From: Agrostemma githago
Lineage: Eukaryota > Streptophyta > Magnoliopsida > Caryophyllales > Caryophyllaceae
DNA: 64,000 bases
NCBI GenBank assembly: GCA_958450325.1
Contig: OY288243.1
Span: 30,157,844 to 30,221,843, forward strand
Direction of reading: 5' to 3'
The notes beneath the pieces were generated by a model. The model had not been told where the DNA came from. It saw only the letters and a program-made list of their open reading frames with translations, and ran no database searches. Within the stretch, counting starts at the first letter, position 1. Every line of letters starts with the position of its first letter. The translations under genes were made by a program, and so were the position numbers. This document shows, piece by piece, positions 54,485 through 64,000 of this stretch.

Positions 54485-57400
54485 ATGGCTACTAATGCAA
54501 CCATTCAACTCGGAAAGGATTCTTGGCTTAGGTCCGTTATGGACAAATGTATCTTGAAAGACGATGGAAGTAATTTCATCGAATGGGAGTCTACCATTAA
54601 AGGTGCGGCGTTGTCCGACAACGTCCTTCGTTACTTGAACGAACCACCACCCAACGAACCCGGTCCTCGAGCCACCCCGGCACAAAGGACCGCTTATGAG
54701 GAGTATTTGAAGATATCCAACGATATCAAGAATGTCTTGATATGGTCAATGTCTCCAAAACTCAAGCTTCAATACATTACCCTTAATGCATATGAGATAT
54801 TCTCAAGGGTTACGACGGCTTTTTCCCAATCACCCGATATCCGTCAATATGAGGCTATGATGAAATTCTTCGAGGGTAAGCTAGAAAAGGGCCAAAAAGT
54901 GGGTCCTCATGTGCTCAAGATGATTGAGCATATTGACACACTAGAGCGTCTAGGGTGTAGCATTCCCAAGAAGCTTGCGATCGGTCGCATTCTTCACTCA
55001 CTCCCCTCCAAGTTCTCCCAAATTAGGGTGAACTATAATATGCATGGCATGGACAAGAGTTTCCAAGAGCTTCATGCACTCCTCAACCAAGCGGAGAGGG
55101 ACATGGAGGCTAGTGGGAGTGAGAAGAGAGACATGCTCTCCATGAAAATGAAGAATCTCAACCTTGGGGTTCAAAAGGGTAAAAACAAGGGTAAGACCAA
55201 ATTCAAGAGACATGGAAAAGACAAGAACAAAGGGAAAGCTATTGAGAATAGCAAACCTAAGGCTAAGGTTAACAAACATGCCGACGCCGATTGCTATCAT
55301 TGTAATGGCAAGGGACATTGGAAGCGCAATTGTCCCAAATATTTGAAGGAATTGAAGAACAAGAAAGACGAGAGTGAGACTCCGTCAGGTATTGTCTTCA
55401 CTTCCCTCTATATGATAGACATTAACTATACTTGCACTTCCACTTGGGTATTAGATACCGGATGTGGTTCTCATCTTTGTAATCATTTACAGGGCATGAG
55501 GGACGTGCGAGCACTAGCCAAGGGTGATGTAGACCTACGCATGGGAAATGGAGCTAGAGTAGCCGCTATATCCGTAGGCACTTATGTACTCACTCTAGCT
55601 AGTGGTTTAGAGTTGTATTTGAATAATTGTTATTTCGTACCAACTTTAACTAAGAACATTATCTCTATTTCCGTACTTGATATGGAAGGTTTTTCCTTTA
55701 TGATTAAGGACAATTGTTGTACTTTTTCATTTAATGACATGGTTTATGGTAAAGCTACGTCTATCGGAGGTATTTATGTTCTAGATAATGTTAATGATGT
55801 ATATCATGTAGAGAACAAGAAGCTCAAAACGGGTGAACCTAATCAATCCTACCTTTGGCATTGTCGTTTAGGACACATAAACGAACGACGCATAAAGAGA
55901 CTTGTTTCAACGAAACTTCTCAAACCATTTGATTACGAATCTTATGGTGTATGCGAGTCTTGCATATTAGGCAAGATGACTCGTGCTCCTTTCTCAAGTA
56001 AAGGAACACGAGCAAGTGAGGTATTGGGCCTTATACATACCGATGTGTGTGGCCCAATGACTATCACCGCTAGGGGTGGTTACAACTACTTCATCACTTT
56101 TACCGACGACTTAAGTAGATATGGGTATGTCTACTTAATGAGGCATAAGAGCGATGCTTTTGAAAAGTTCAAAGAGTTTCAAAGTGAAGTAGAGAACCAA
56201 TTGGATAAAAAGATTAAAATACTACGATCCGATCGTGGCGGTGAATACCTAAATAATGAATTTGATTCACACCTAAAAGATTGTGGCATTGTATCACAAT
56301 GGACTCCTCCTGGCACACCACAGTTGAATGGTGTGGCCGAAAGGAGAAACCGAACTTTATTAGATATGGTTCGGTCCATGATGAGTCTCACTGAGCTTCC
56401 TGATTCATTTTGGGGTTTTGCCATTTTGTCCGCAATATTTTCACTAAATCGAAGCCCGACTAAAGCGGCCAATAAGACACCATATGAGATATGGAAGGGA
56501 AGGGTTCCTTATTTGTCGTTCATGAGAATCTGGGGTTGTGAGGCATATGTTCAGAACAAGTCTGACAACAAACTCGCACCAAGATCCGACAAATGTCTAT
56601 TTGTAGGGTATCCAAAGGAAACACAAGGCTATTACTTCTACAATCGTCACGAAAACAAAGTGTTTGTGGCACGTGACGCTGTCTTTCTAGAAAATGACTT
56701 CATTTCTAGAAGACAGAGTGGGAGAAAATTTGAACTTGATGAAGTCCAAGAGCCACAAACCGAAAATGAAGTGGAGGAAAGCGTTCCCTCCTCCTCGGAC
56801 ACGGTTGTTGTTCCCTTTGAACCTAGGAAATCCACGAGGATTAGTCATCCTCCTGATCGATACCTTGGTATTGTCGAGGAAGATGCGTTAGACATGTTAC
56901 TTTGCGAAAGTGACGAGCCTAACACCTACAAGGCGGCCATATCTAGTCGTGATTCCATGCAATGGCTTCAGGCCATGCGATCCGAAATGGATTCTATGCA
57001 CGAAAACCAAGTGTGGGATTTGGTTGATTTACCTGAAAAGGTGAGACCTCTTCAGTGTAAATGGATCTTTAAGATCAAGAATGGCATAGAAGGACATAGA
57101 GATGTCTACAAAGCTTGATTGGTGGCAAAGGGTTTTACTCAAGTTCATGGTCTTCACTATGACGAAACCTTTGCTCCAGTCGCAATGCTTCGCTCCATAA
57201 GGATTATCCTAGCGATTGCCGCGTTTCATGATTATGAGATTTGGCAAATGGATGTCAAAACCGCCTTCTTGAATGGGATTCTAGAAGAGGAAGTGTATAT
57301 GACACAACCAGAAGGTTTTGTAGATACATCTAATCCTAGGAAGGTATGCAAGCTTAAGAGATCCATTTATGGTCTTAAGCAAGCGTCCAGAAGTTGGAAT

Positions 57401-58495
57401 CATCGCTTTGATCATGTTATCAAACAATATGGTTTTGCTCGAAGTGTCGAGGAACCTTGTTTGTACATGAAGTTTAGTGGGAGTAAGGTAACCTTTCTTG
57501 TCTTGTATGTGGATGACATACTTCTTATCGGGAATGACGTTCTGATGCTTGCTTCCGTAAAGGAGTGGCTTGGAAAGCACTTCCAAATGAAAGATTTGGG
57601 AAATGCACAATGTATTTTGGGTATTCGGATCCATAGAGATAGATCCAAAAGGACGTTGGTATTAAGTCAAGAAGCTTATATAGATAAGATTCTTGATCGA
57701 TTCAAAATGAAAGACTCTAAGAGAGGCTTTCTTCCCATGAGTCAAGGTACCATTTTGTGCAAGTCACAGTGTCCTACTACACCCGAAGAAATTGAACGCA
57801 TGAAGTTGATCCCATATGCTTCCGCGGTTGGATCAATCATGTATGCCATGACGTGCACTCGTCCCGACGTTTCGTATGCTTTGAGCATGACGAGTCGTTA
57901 TCAAGCCAATCCAGGTGAAAGTCACTGGACAGCCGTGAAGAACATCCTTAAGTACTTGCGAAGGACCAAGGATTTGTTCTTAGTGTTTGGAGGGGATACT
58001 GAATTACGTGTGAGAGGTTACACGGATGCCAGTTTCCAAACCGATCGGGATGATTTGAAATCCCAATCCGGCTATGTTTATATGTTGAATGGAGGAGCCA
58101 TTAGTTGGAAGAGCTCCAAGCAAAGTGTCACCGCGGATTCTACAACAGAAGCTGAGTACGTCGCGGCTTCGGAAGCTGCAAAGGAAGCTGTTTGGATTCG
58201 TCAGTTTTTGGAAGGACTAGGAGTAGTCCATTCCGTCGAAGATCCTATCACCATATATTGTGATAACAGCGGGGCCATTTTTCAAGCAAAAGAGCCCAAG
58301 TCTAGCAATAAGTCTAGACATGTACTTAGGAAATACCACGTGATAAGAGATCTCGAGGAAAGGAAGGAAATCGATATATGTAAGGTTGGGACAGACGATA
58401 ATATCGCTGATCCTTTAACCAAGCCTCTTTCAAAGGCTAAACATGATGGTCATGTTGTTGCAATGGGATTGAGAAAAGTCCCGGATTTTCCTTAA
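54485..58495 (+). pseudogene. gag-pol: Copia gag-pol polyprotein with one in-frame stop
   Basis: A frame of 1,337 codons starting MATNATIQLG, broken only by TGA at 57116-57118. Gag occupies residues 1-250; zinc knuckle CYHCNGKGHWKRNC at about 275; protease LDTGCGSH at about 324. Integrase has the finger H..H..C..C (WHCRLGH...CESCILGK) at 457-500 and D,D,E at HTDVCGP, SDRGGEY and NGVAERRN. RT starts around residue 850, has YVDDILL intact at about residue 1006, and RNase H follows (TDASFQ, TTEAEYVA, YCDNSGAI, HVLRKYHVIRD). The stop falls at the start of RT, where copia elements usually have Arg, so it looks like a single CGA-to-TGA type change. Without suppression the product is gag-protease-integrase only. 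Confidence 0.93.
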
Positions 58496-59363
58496 GTTAT
58501 CTAAGATGTAATAATTGGATATTGTAGCAATTTTTACATTTATGATAATAGCATTCATTGTTCGAGTTTCAATATGAACTTTTTGTTTAGTTTGACTAAA
58601 CCCATACTTTGTTCATTCGAATGGATTGTGAGACAATCTTGAACCCTATTCAAGTGAACGTTTGAACATAGTATTTTTGCCCCTTGTCACTTAATGAGGT
58701 GACGACTCGGAGTGACAAGATTGTAAGTTGATCGATGGTTAGTTCAAGACCATGGGGTCATGGAAATGACTGGTCATTTACATAGGCAGACTGATTGTCA
58801 CTCTGCCGGGCAGTGACCACAATAGAGTCCCTTATCAAATTAGTTGAAGCCTGGTCGTGGCGGGGATTTCTATTTTATTCCTATGAGTCGATTCTTTAGA
58901 CTGGCGACCATTTATCTGAGTCGGTGCAGTTTCCGATTGGCTTAGGTTGGTGTCCTAAGTCGTGCCGTGAAAGGAGGCTGATGGGCATCTTCTGGGTCAT
59001 GGTGATCTGCATTATACAGTATAAGTTGGGTCAACAGGAATTGTCCACCCACGTCGGGTACATACGTCCTTGGGCCACTCGAGGAGAAGTAACTGGAAAT
59101 GCGTGGCCACGCTCGGAAATAGATCTATGGTAGATTTTCCGGTCAAACAGTTATTCTCCAGATCGAGAAAACCACTCTTATTATATTTAAATCACAAGTG
59201 CGACCTGAAAGACACCTTGTGATGAGTGGGAGGATGTGACATCAAAGAGACAAGAGAATCGGTAGCGCACAACTTGTGTAGACAAGTGGGAGATATTGAT
59301 GGAGTAGGAGTACTCCGCAATATAGTGGCTACATGCACAACTTGTATCGGACAAGTGGGAGAT
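58496..59363 (+). other. Copia 3' untranslated region and polypurine tract
   Basis: 868 bp, non-coding. Ends with the tract AAGTGGGAGAT (59353-59363). Two similar G-rich modules precede it (about 59216-59236 and 59285-59300). Confidence 0.75.
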
Positions 59364-60672
59364 TGTTGGAGCGAGTGTCCTCCACAATAGTGCATTGATA
59401 TATTAAATCTCATGAGCGGAATATATTTGGGATAATTAGTACATTGATACTCCACGTCAGTTGATTAACGTAAATCGGTAACGCTCAGTTGACTAGAGTT
59501 AGACGTTATTGTCGTATGACGACGGTGATCAACTGATCCCTTTCGGTCACACCTATAGGATGAGACCCAAATAGAAGACTAATTATTTGTATCTGATACA
59601 GCTAATTAGTTCCTTGCGTATATAGTGATATATGCATGGTAACGAGAGTTAATTATTGGAGATAGAGTTTGGAACTCTGTCCGATTAAGTTTATTAGTCT
59701 ATTATACGATAATTGACTGAATAAATTTTACGTCTTATTTTAATACGATTAAATAAGACCTAATTTAGTATTTAAACGTTAATTACTAAATTAGTTGAGG
59801 TTTTGTATGCTTTTATGGATAGTGGTAATTAGCCGTTAATATATTTACAAGGAGTTGTAAATTTAGCTAATTGATTATTATTATTATTATTATGGGACCT
59901 ATTATATATAGATATAATAGTAATGTACTACTTAAAGAGTTAAGAGTATATTATTTGATGTGATCAATTATAGAGATAATTGATCATGTCACACATTACA
60001 TTTGTATGACAAATGACAAAATAAAATGGACCCATTTTATGTACATGTGTATGATACACTAGTAAAAATAATGGCAATAGTGGTTGGTCTTATTTTTACT
60101 ACATGCATAAATAATAGTAATAATGACACTAGACACTTGTCATAAGCATGCAAATAAAATAATGCATTTTGGTCTTCCCATGTGGGGGTGGCCGGTTTTG
60201 GTGGGTAAAAAGGGGGCTTTTTGTTCTCTTTTTATCTCACCAATTCATTATGCATGCATGAGTTTTGGCTTTTCACCTCATCTCTCAAAACTCTCTCTAA
60301 ATACTAGTATTCATCTTTTACTAGTGTAGTAATAGATTAATAATATTAGTATTGTTATATCACTACTATTATCTAGTTAATAATACTAGTGATTATTTGG
60401 GTTGATTCTTGGTGCAACTTAAAGGAGATCTTCTACATTGGAGATTCAAGGTTTTGGAGGATCATCCATACAATTGTTAGCTCAAGAACAATAAGAAAAG
60501 GAGTTTTCTTATTGTGCCCAATATTTCCTCATTGTTTATGTAAGGAAATCTCTTCTTATATCTAGTTTTTGTCATTTGATGTCATGCATGTAACTAGATC
60601 TTTATATACTAAATTAACAAGTAATTTGGTAACTAATTAGAGGAGTCTAATTAGTGGGTTTCGAACCCTTCA
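59364..60672 (+). repeat. 3' LTR of the copia element
   Basis: Matches the 5' LTR except near 59522 (A for G) and 60053 (A for G). Followed by TCAAC. Confidence 0.95.
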
Positions 60673-61622
60673 TCAACCTCATGCCTACCTCCTCGATTTG
60701 CCTTTCTAGGCCTAGAATATTGCGAATTATGCACCGCCATCTCTTCGATTCTCGCCCAAGTTTGGTCATCATCAACCTCGGTGAACCTACCATTGGAGCT
60801 CATGTTAAGTATAGTTCTTGAGTCCTCATAAAGACCGTTCCAAAATTGTTGGACCAAGAACCATTGTGAAAGTCCATGGTGAGGGCATGATCTAACCAAT
60901 GACTTAAACCGCTCCCAAGCTTCATATAAGCTCTCTTCATCCCGTTGTTGGAAACCGGTGATGGAGGCCCTAAGTAAGTTAGTCTTCTCCGGAGGGTAGA
61001 AAGTTTGGTAGAATGCCAATGCAAGTTTCTTCCAAGTGTCGATGCCCATGGTTGCCCTATCTAGACTCTTTATCCATTGCTTCGCTTTTCCAATAAGAGA
61101 AAATGGAAATAAAACCCATCGGATTTGATCTTGTGTAACCCCGGGTTGAGAGATAGCGTCGCAATAATCGGAGAAGGTCTCCATATGTTGGTGCGGGTCT
61201 TCGGTGGGCAAACCGCTAAATTGATTCCTTTCCACAAGTTGTATGAAGTGGGTCTTGGCCGTAAAATTTCCGGCATAAGCGGCCGGTAAAGCATTGGGTC
61301 CCGGCAAGACGTCTTCTGTGAATGTGGAGTGGGAGGAAAACTTCGGCATTATTGGATGTAAGGGAGAAGATGGTGTAGACGGAGTTGATGTAGATGTAGA
61401 TGGGGAACTAGGACTAGAATCTCCGAAGGGATTGGTGAAATTCCCTTCAGCCGTCTCTCGATATGCTTCCTCAATGTCGCTTCCTTGAGCTTGCTCTTGA
61501 TGGGTATTGCTTGCACTTGGTTGAGAGATCCTAACCCGGTTAATCGTCCGTTGGCGAAAGGCTCGAAAAAGCCTCTCCGGCTCTGGATTAAAGAGAAAGA
61601 ATTCGCCTCCCCGCCTAGGCAT
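60673..61622 (-). pseudogene. gag-pro: Gag-protease of copy B, N-terminal part
   Basis: From ATG 61622 (MPRRGGEFF) through the gag domain to about residue 316, where the copia LTR begins. Nearly identical to copy A, with a Val-to-Glu difference just before the break. Readthrough into the LTR adds a few foreign residues. Confidence 0.88.
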
Positions 61623-61827
61623 ACACTACACACTAGAACAAACGTAAGAACACCTAGTGCTTTTTGGGCACTAGGTAACGACAATAAACAAGCACAACTA
61701 GAGACAAAGAGAAAAGAAAGCTAAGAAATCAAGAAAAACTAGAGAATATTCACAAGAGATGATAGGAGGGCACAAAGAAGAGTAACTAAGTCTAGAAATG
61801 AACAAACAAAGTCTAAACAATGCACCG
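61623..61827 (-). other. Leader of copy B
   Basis: About 200 bp between PBS and gag, non-coding, as at 36568-36772 in copy A. Confidence 0.8.
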
Positions 61828-61845
61828 TCCCCGGCAACGGCGCCA
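61828..61845 (-). promoter_or_regulatory. Primer-binding site of copy B, tRNA-Asp
   Basis: TGGCGCCGTTGCCGGGGA on the - strand, identical to copy A. Confidence 0.9.
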
Positions 61846-61848
61846 AAT

Positions 61849-63462
61849 TGATGGTCGGATTTGTCGTGGATCCCGCCACCAATTAATAACCAACTAGCAC
61901 CTAACGGTAGTTAGGGTAAGTCGGGTCGTGTCCACGGAGACGGTATTGCAAGGTTTAGACTAAATCGGCCTAAAACAAGACTATGCTACCAAACAAACAC
62001 AAGAGCTACTAATTGATGAATTAAGATGAGAGGAGAAGAAAGTAGACTAATGATGAGCTATGATGAACTAGACTAACAAATACTAACTAAACAATGCTAA
62101 TAATCTTAACCAACTAACACACTAAAGAAAATGACGACTATCCAACAAGATGAATCAAATATGGGAAGGAAGGAGTGGGTTAGGTCGAGTTCATAAGTGT
62201 AGTAGGGTGACTTGGGTAGTTAAGGGTGTAGGTGCCTCCTAATTGCTAGGTTCGGTCCGGGCAATCGCAACTTAAACCGATGTCGATGACTATGCTCAAC
62301 ATATCCACACACAAAGCAAACAATGAGTAGAAGAAGACTAGCATGAGAAGCATGGCCACTACAACCCAAACAAGCATTTCAACAAACACATGGTGTGCCA
62401 AATGTGTGACTAACAACAAAGATTCACCCTTTACCCCCAATCAAACTCTAATCACCCATAATCTACCCTTAATCCCCCTACTAACCCACAATTAATCTAC
62501 TCACTCATAATCAAAGAAAAACTAACAACAATAAGAAGAGAACACAACATCACAACCCTAACATTCATCATAAAGAGCAATAACAATCAATAACAATAAT
62601 CACTAGTGCAAAGATTCAAACTTGATTCAATAACAATAAACAAGAGAAAAGAAAGATTATACCAACACTAGATGAAGGAAAAGATGAAATCTTGCATAAA
62701 AGAGAAACCCAAATAATCCCAAGGTTGTCAATCTTGGAGAAGTCTTCAAGTATCTTCTTAATACAAGCACTAATTAACTAAGATTAACTAAGATTAACTA
62801 AGGATTAAAGAGAGAATCAAACTAATGTGAGGAACTAAATCTAGGGTTTATATCTTGTAGAGAGGCTTAAGAGAGGCTAAACTAATGTGTGTCTTATAAA
62901 CAATACAAGAGGGAAGTATTTATAGGGTTACAAATGGAAGGGAGAAGAAAGAAAGGAATGCGTGCTACAGCGATTTGGTCCCGACCGGGACGAATCATCC
63001 CGACCGGGACGGACCCACCATCCCGACCGGGACGGGTTGGTCCCGACCGGGACGGCCCTGCAGTAGCTCCCTCAAAAGTGCACTTCATCCCCGACGGGAT
63101 GAGGTGCATACCCGTCGGGGATGGGTCTTGTAGGCCTCCATTATGATCCTTTTGGTCTCTCCTTGCCTCACATGGACTTCTTATCGATTCTCGGGACTCG
63201 GGATCGGGTCTCGGGACTCGGGATTGGGTCCCAAGGTCTCGGGGTCGATTTCAAAGCATCGGGTCATCGTTCCTTTATCTCGTTGGCTCCAAAATGTGTA
63301 TGTATCGAGTCGGAATCGCTCCAACTCTTCCAAATCGGTCTCGGGAACCTGAAACGAACTAAAGGAAGCATAAGAAGCCCCTAAACCGCTCCCAAGGGGT
63401 GATTCTACAAGGAAAATGGGACCAAAACACTACAAAATAGGCACTACAAACCACACTAATCA
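61849..63462 (-). repeat. 5' LTR of Athila-like copy B
   Basis: 1,614 bp on the - strand, TGATTAGTGTGG...GACCATCA, with the palindromic array at 62979-63052. Confidence 0.95.
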
Positions 63463-64000
63463 TAGATATTTCTTGAGTATCGATCATAAGATTAATAAGT
63501 TCACGAACATCTAGTATCAACAATTCAAGTCGAGAGGTAGATCGAGTAAATTAAATGTAAAGAAGCAAGGATTAAATCCTTAATCTCAAGATAGAATATC
63601 CTCTACTTAACCTCTAGGCCAATGGGGGAAAGAAGATAATCTATGACTCGTATATGGGCTGAGAAAGAAAAAGGAGGCTGTTAAAAAGAAGGTCGAATCA
63701 TTCAAATGAATACTTCATATAGATTGTTTCGTCTAGAGGATTTCTTTACAAACGATAAAATTGATTCGAGTAAACATACAACTTAACGAAACTGCAATCA
63801 ATTAAATAATTTCATATAGGCTGTTTCCTCTTGACAATTTCTTTACAAACAATATAATTGATTCGCGTAAACATACAACATGACAAAAATGACGAATTAA
63901 ATAAAGAGAAAAGGCTCAAGTACACGCACCATCAATCTAGAGGCATCAATGTAACTATCAAAATATTTTCAGAATCTGGAAGCACCACTCTACTCGAAAC
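63463..64000. other. Right flank: CACTA interior, non-coding
   Basis: Continues the DNA interrupted at 34928. No gene seen. Contains a 98-bp tandem duplication (63714-63909). Confidence 0.5.
63714..63909. repeat. 98-bp imperfect tandem duplication
   Basis: Two copies starting TTCATATAG at 63714 and 63812, sharing TTTCTTTACAAAC, AATTGATTCG and GTAAACATACAAC. Confidence 0.75.

Larger units (their letters stand above)
51460..60672 (+). mobile_element. Ty1/copia element, Angela/Tork-like, nested in copy B
   Basis: 9,213 bp; LTRs 51460-52768 and 59364-60672 (1,309 bp each, two differences seen), tRNA-Met PBS, gag-pol with integrase before RT (copia order), PPT, and an exact 5-bp target duplication TCAAC (51455-51459 and 60673-60677). 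The LTR start TGTTGGAG, the AAGTGGGAGAT tract and the integrase and RT wording resemble Angela/BARE-type elements; the lineage is assigned from memory. Confidence 0.93.
44586..63462 (-). mobile_element. Athila-like non-autonomous element, copy B, split by a copia element
   Basis: Same family as copy A, on the other strand: LTRs 61849-63462 (5') and 44586-46198 (3'), PBS 61828-61845, gag-protease in two pieces, internal and terminal polypurine tracts. Without the copia insertion (51460-60672 plus 5 bp) it is about 9.66 kb. The flanks are TGGAT (44581-44585) and TAGAT (63463-63467), a target duplication with one difference. The LTRs differ at about ten positions plus a 1-bp indel. Confidence 0.93.

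Overview
This is plant nuclear DNA made almost entirely of nested transposable elements. A dicot is likely, because the mix of Athila-like, Tat, Ale/Angela copia, Cassandra and CACTA elements with Stowaway-type TACGGAGTA remnants is typical there. Caryophyllales is possible but not proven. I found no intact host gene. The only host-type sequences are broken fragments: an LRR (SERK-like) gene piece, unidentified exon-like pieces beside transposon ends, and a nuclear copy of plastid rps12/rps7.

Layout. 1-9750: Tat-lineage Ty3/gypsy DNA on the + strand. Bases 1-370 are the 3' end of an upstream copy that shares the LTR at 371-1247 with a second, nearly complete but stop-ridden copy ending at 9750. 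9751-14215: the right part of a CACTA DNA transposon with a degenerate LRR gene fragment. Its right end (14215) cuts into a second Tat element on the - strand (14216-18568), which has lost its RT core. 18569-24554: quiet DNA, a Cassandra TRIM with an exact 5-bp target duplication, a small Stowaway MITE, a decayed Ale-type copia element, then exon-like fragments ending at another CACTA terminus. 24599-30953: a 3.3-kb LTR with AT-rich non-coding internal DNA that carries the plastid insertion. 30954 and 34112: two further CACTA left ends with different subterminal repeats.

34929-63467: the youngest layer. Two copies of one Athila-like family (A, +, 34934-44561; B, -, 44586-63462) sit 24 bp apart in opposite orientation and form a huge inverted repeat. 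Both encode only gag plus a retropepsin-like protease, with no reverse transcriptase or integrase, so they must use enzymes from another element. Copy B is split by an almost complete Angela/Tork-type copia element (51460-60672, TSD TCAAC) whose LTRs differ at only two positions that I saw and whose gag-pol frame has one stop.

Nesting order and LTR divergence agree: copia is youngest, then the two Athila-like copies, then Tat-1, with Tat-2 and the CACTA/LARD-like layers older. The observations most worth following up are a UAG-CARYYA type leaky stop between protease and RT in the Tat family, the gag-pro-only Athila family with its palindromic VNTR, and the Cassandra copy that has lost its 5S domain from one LTR only.
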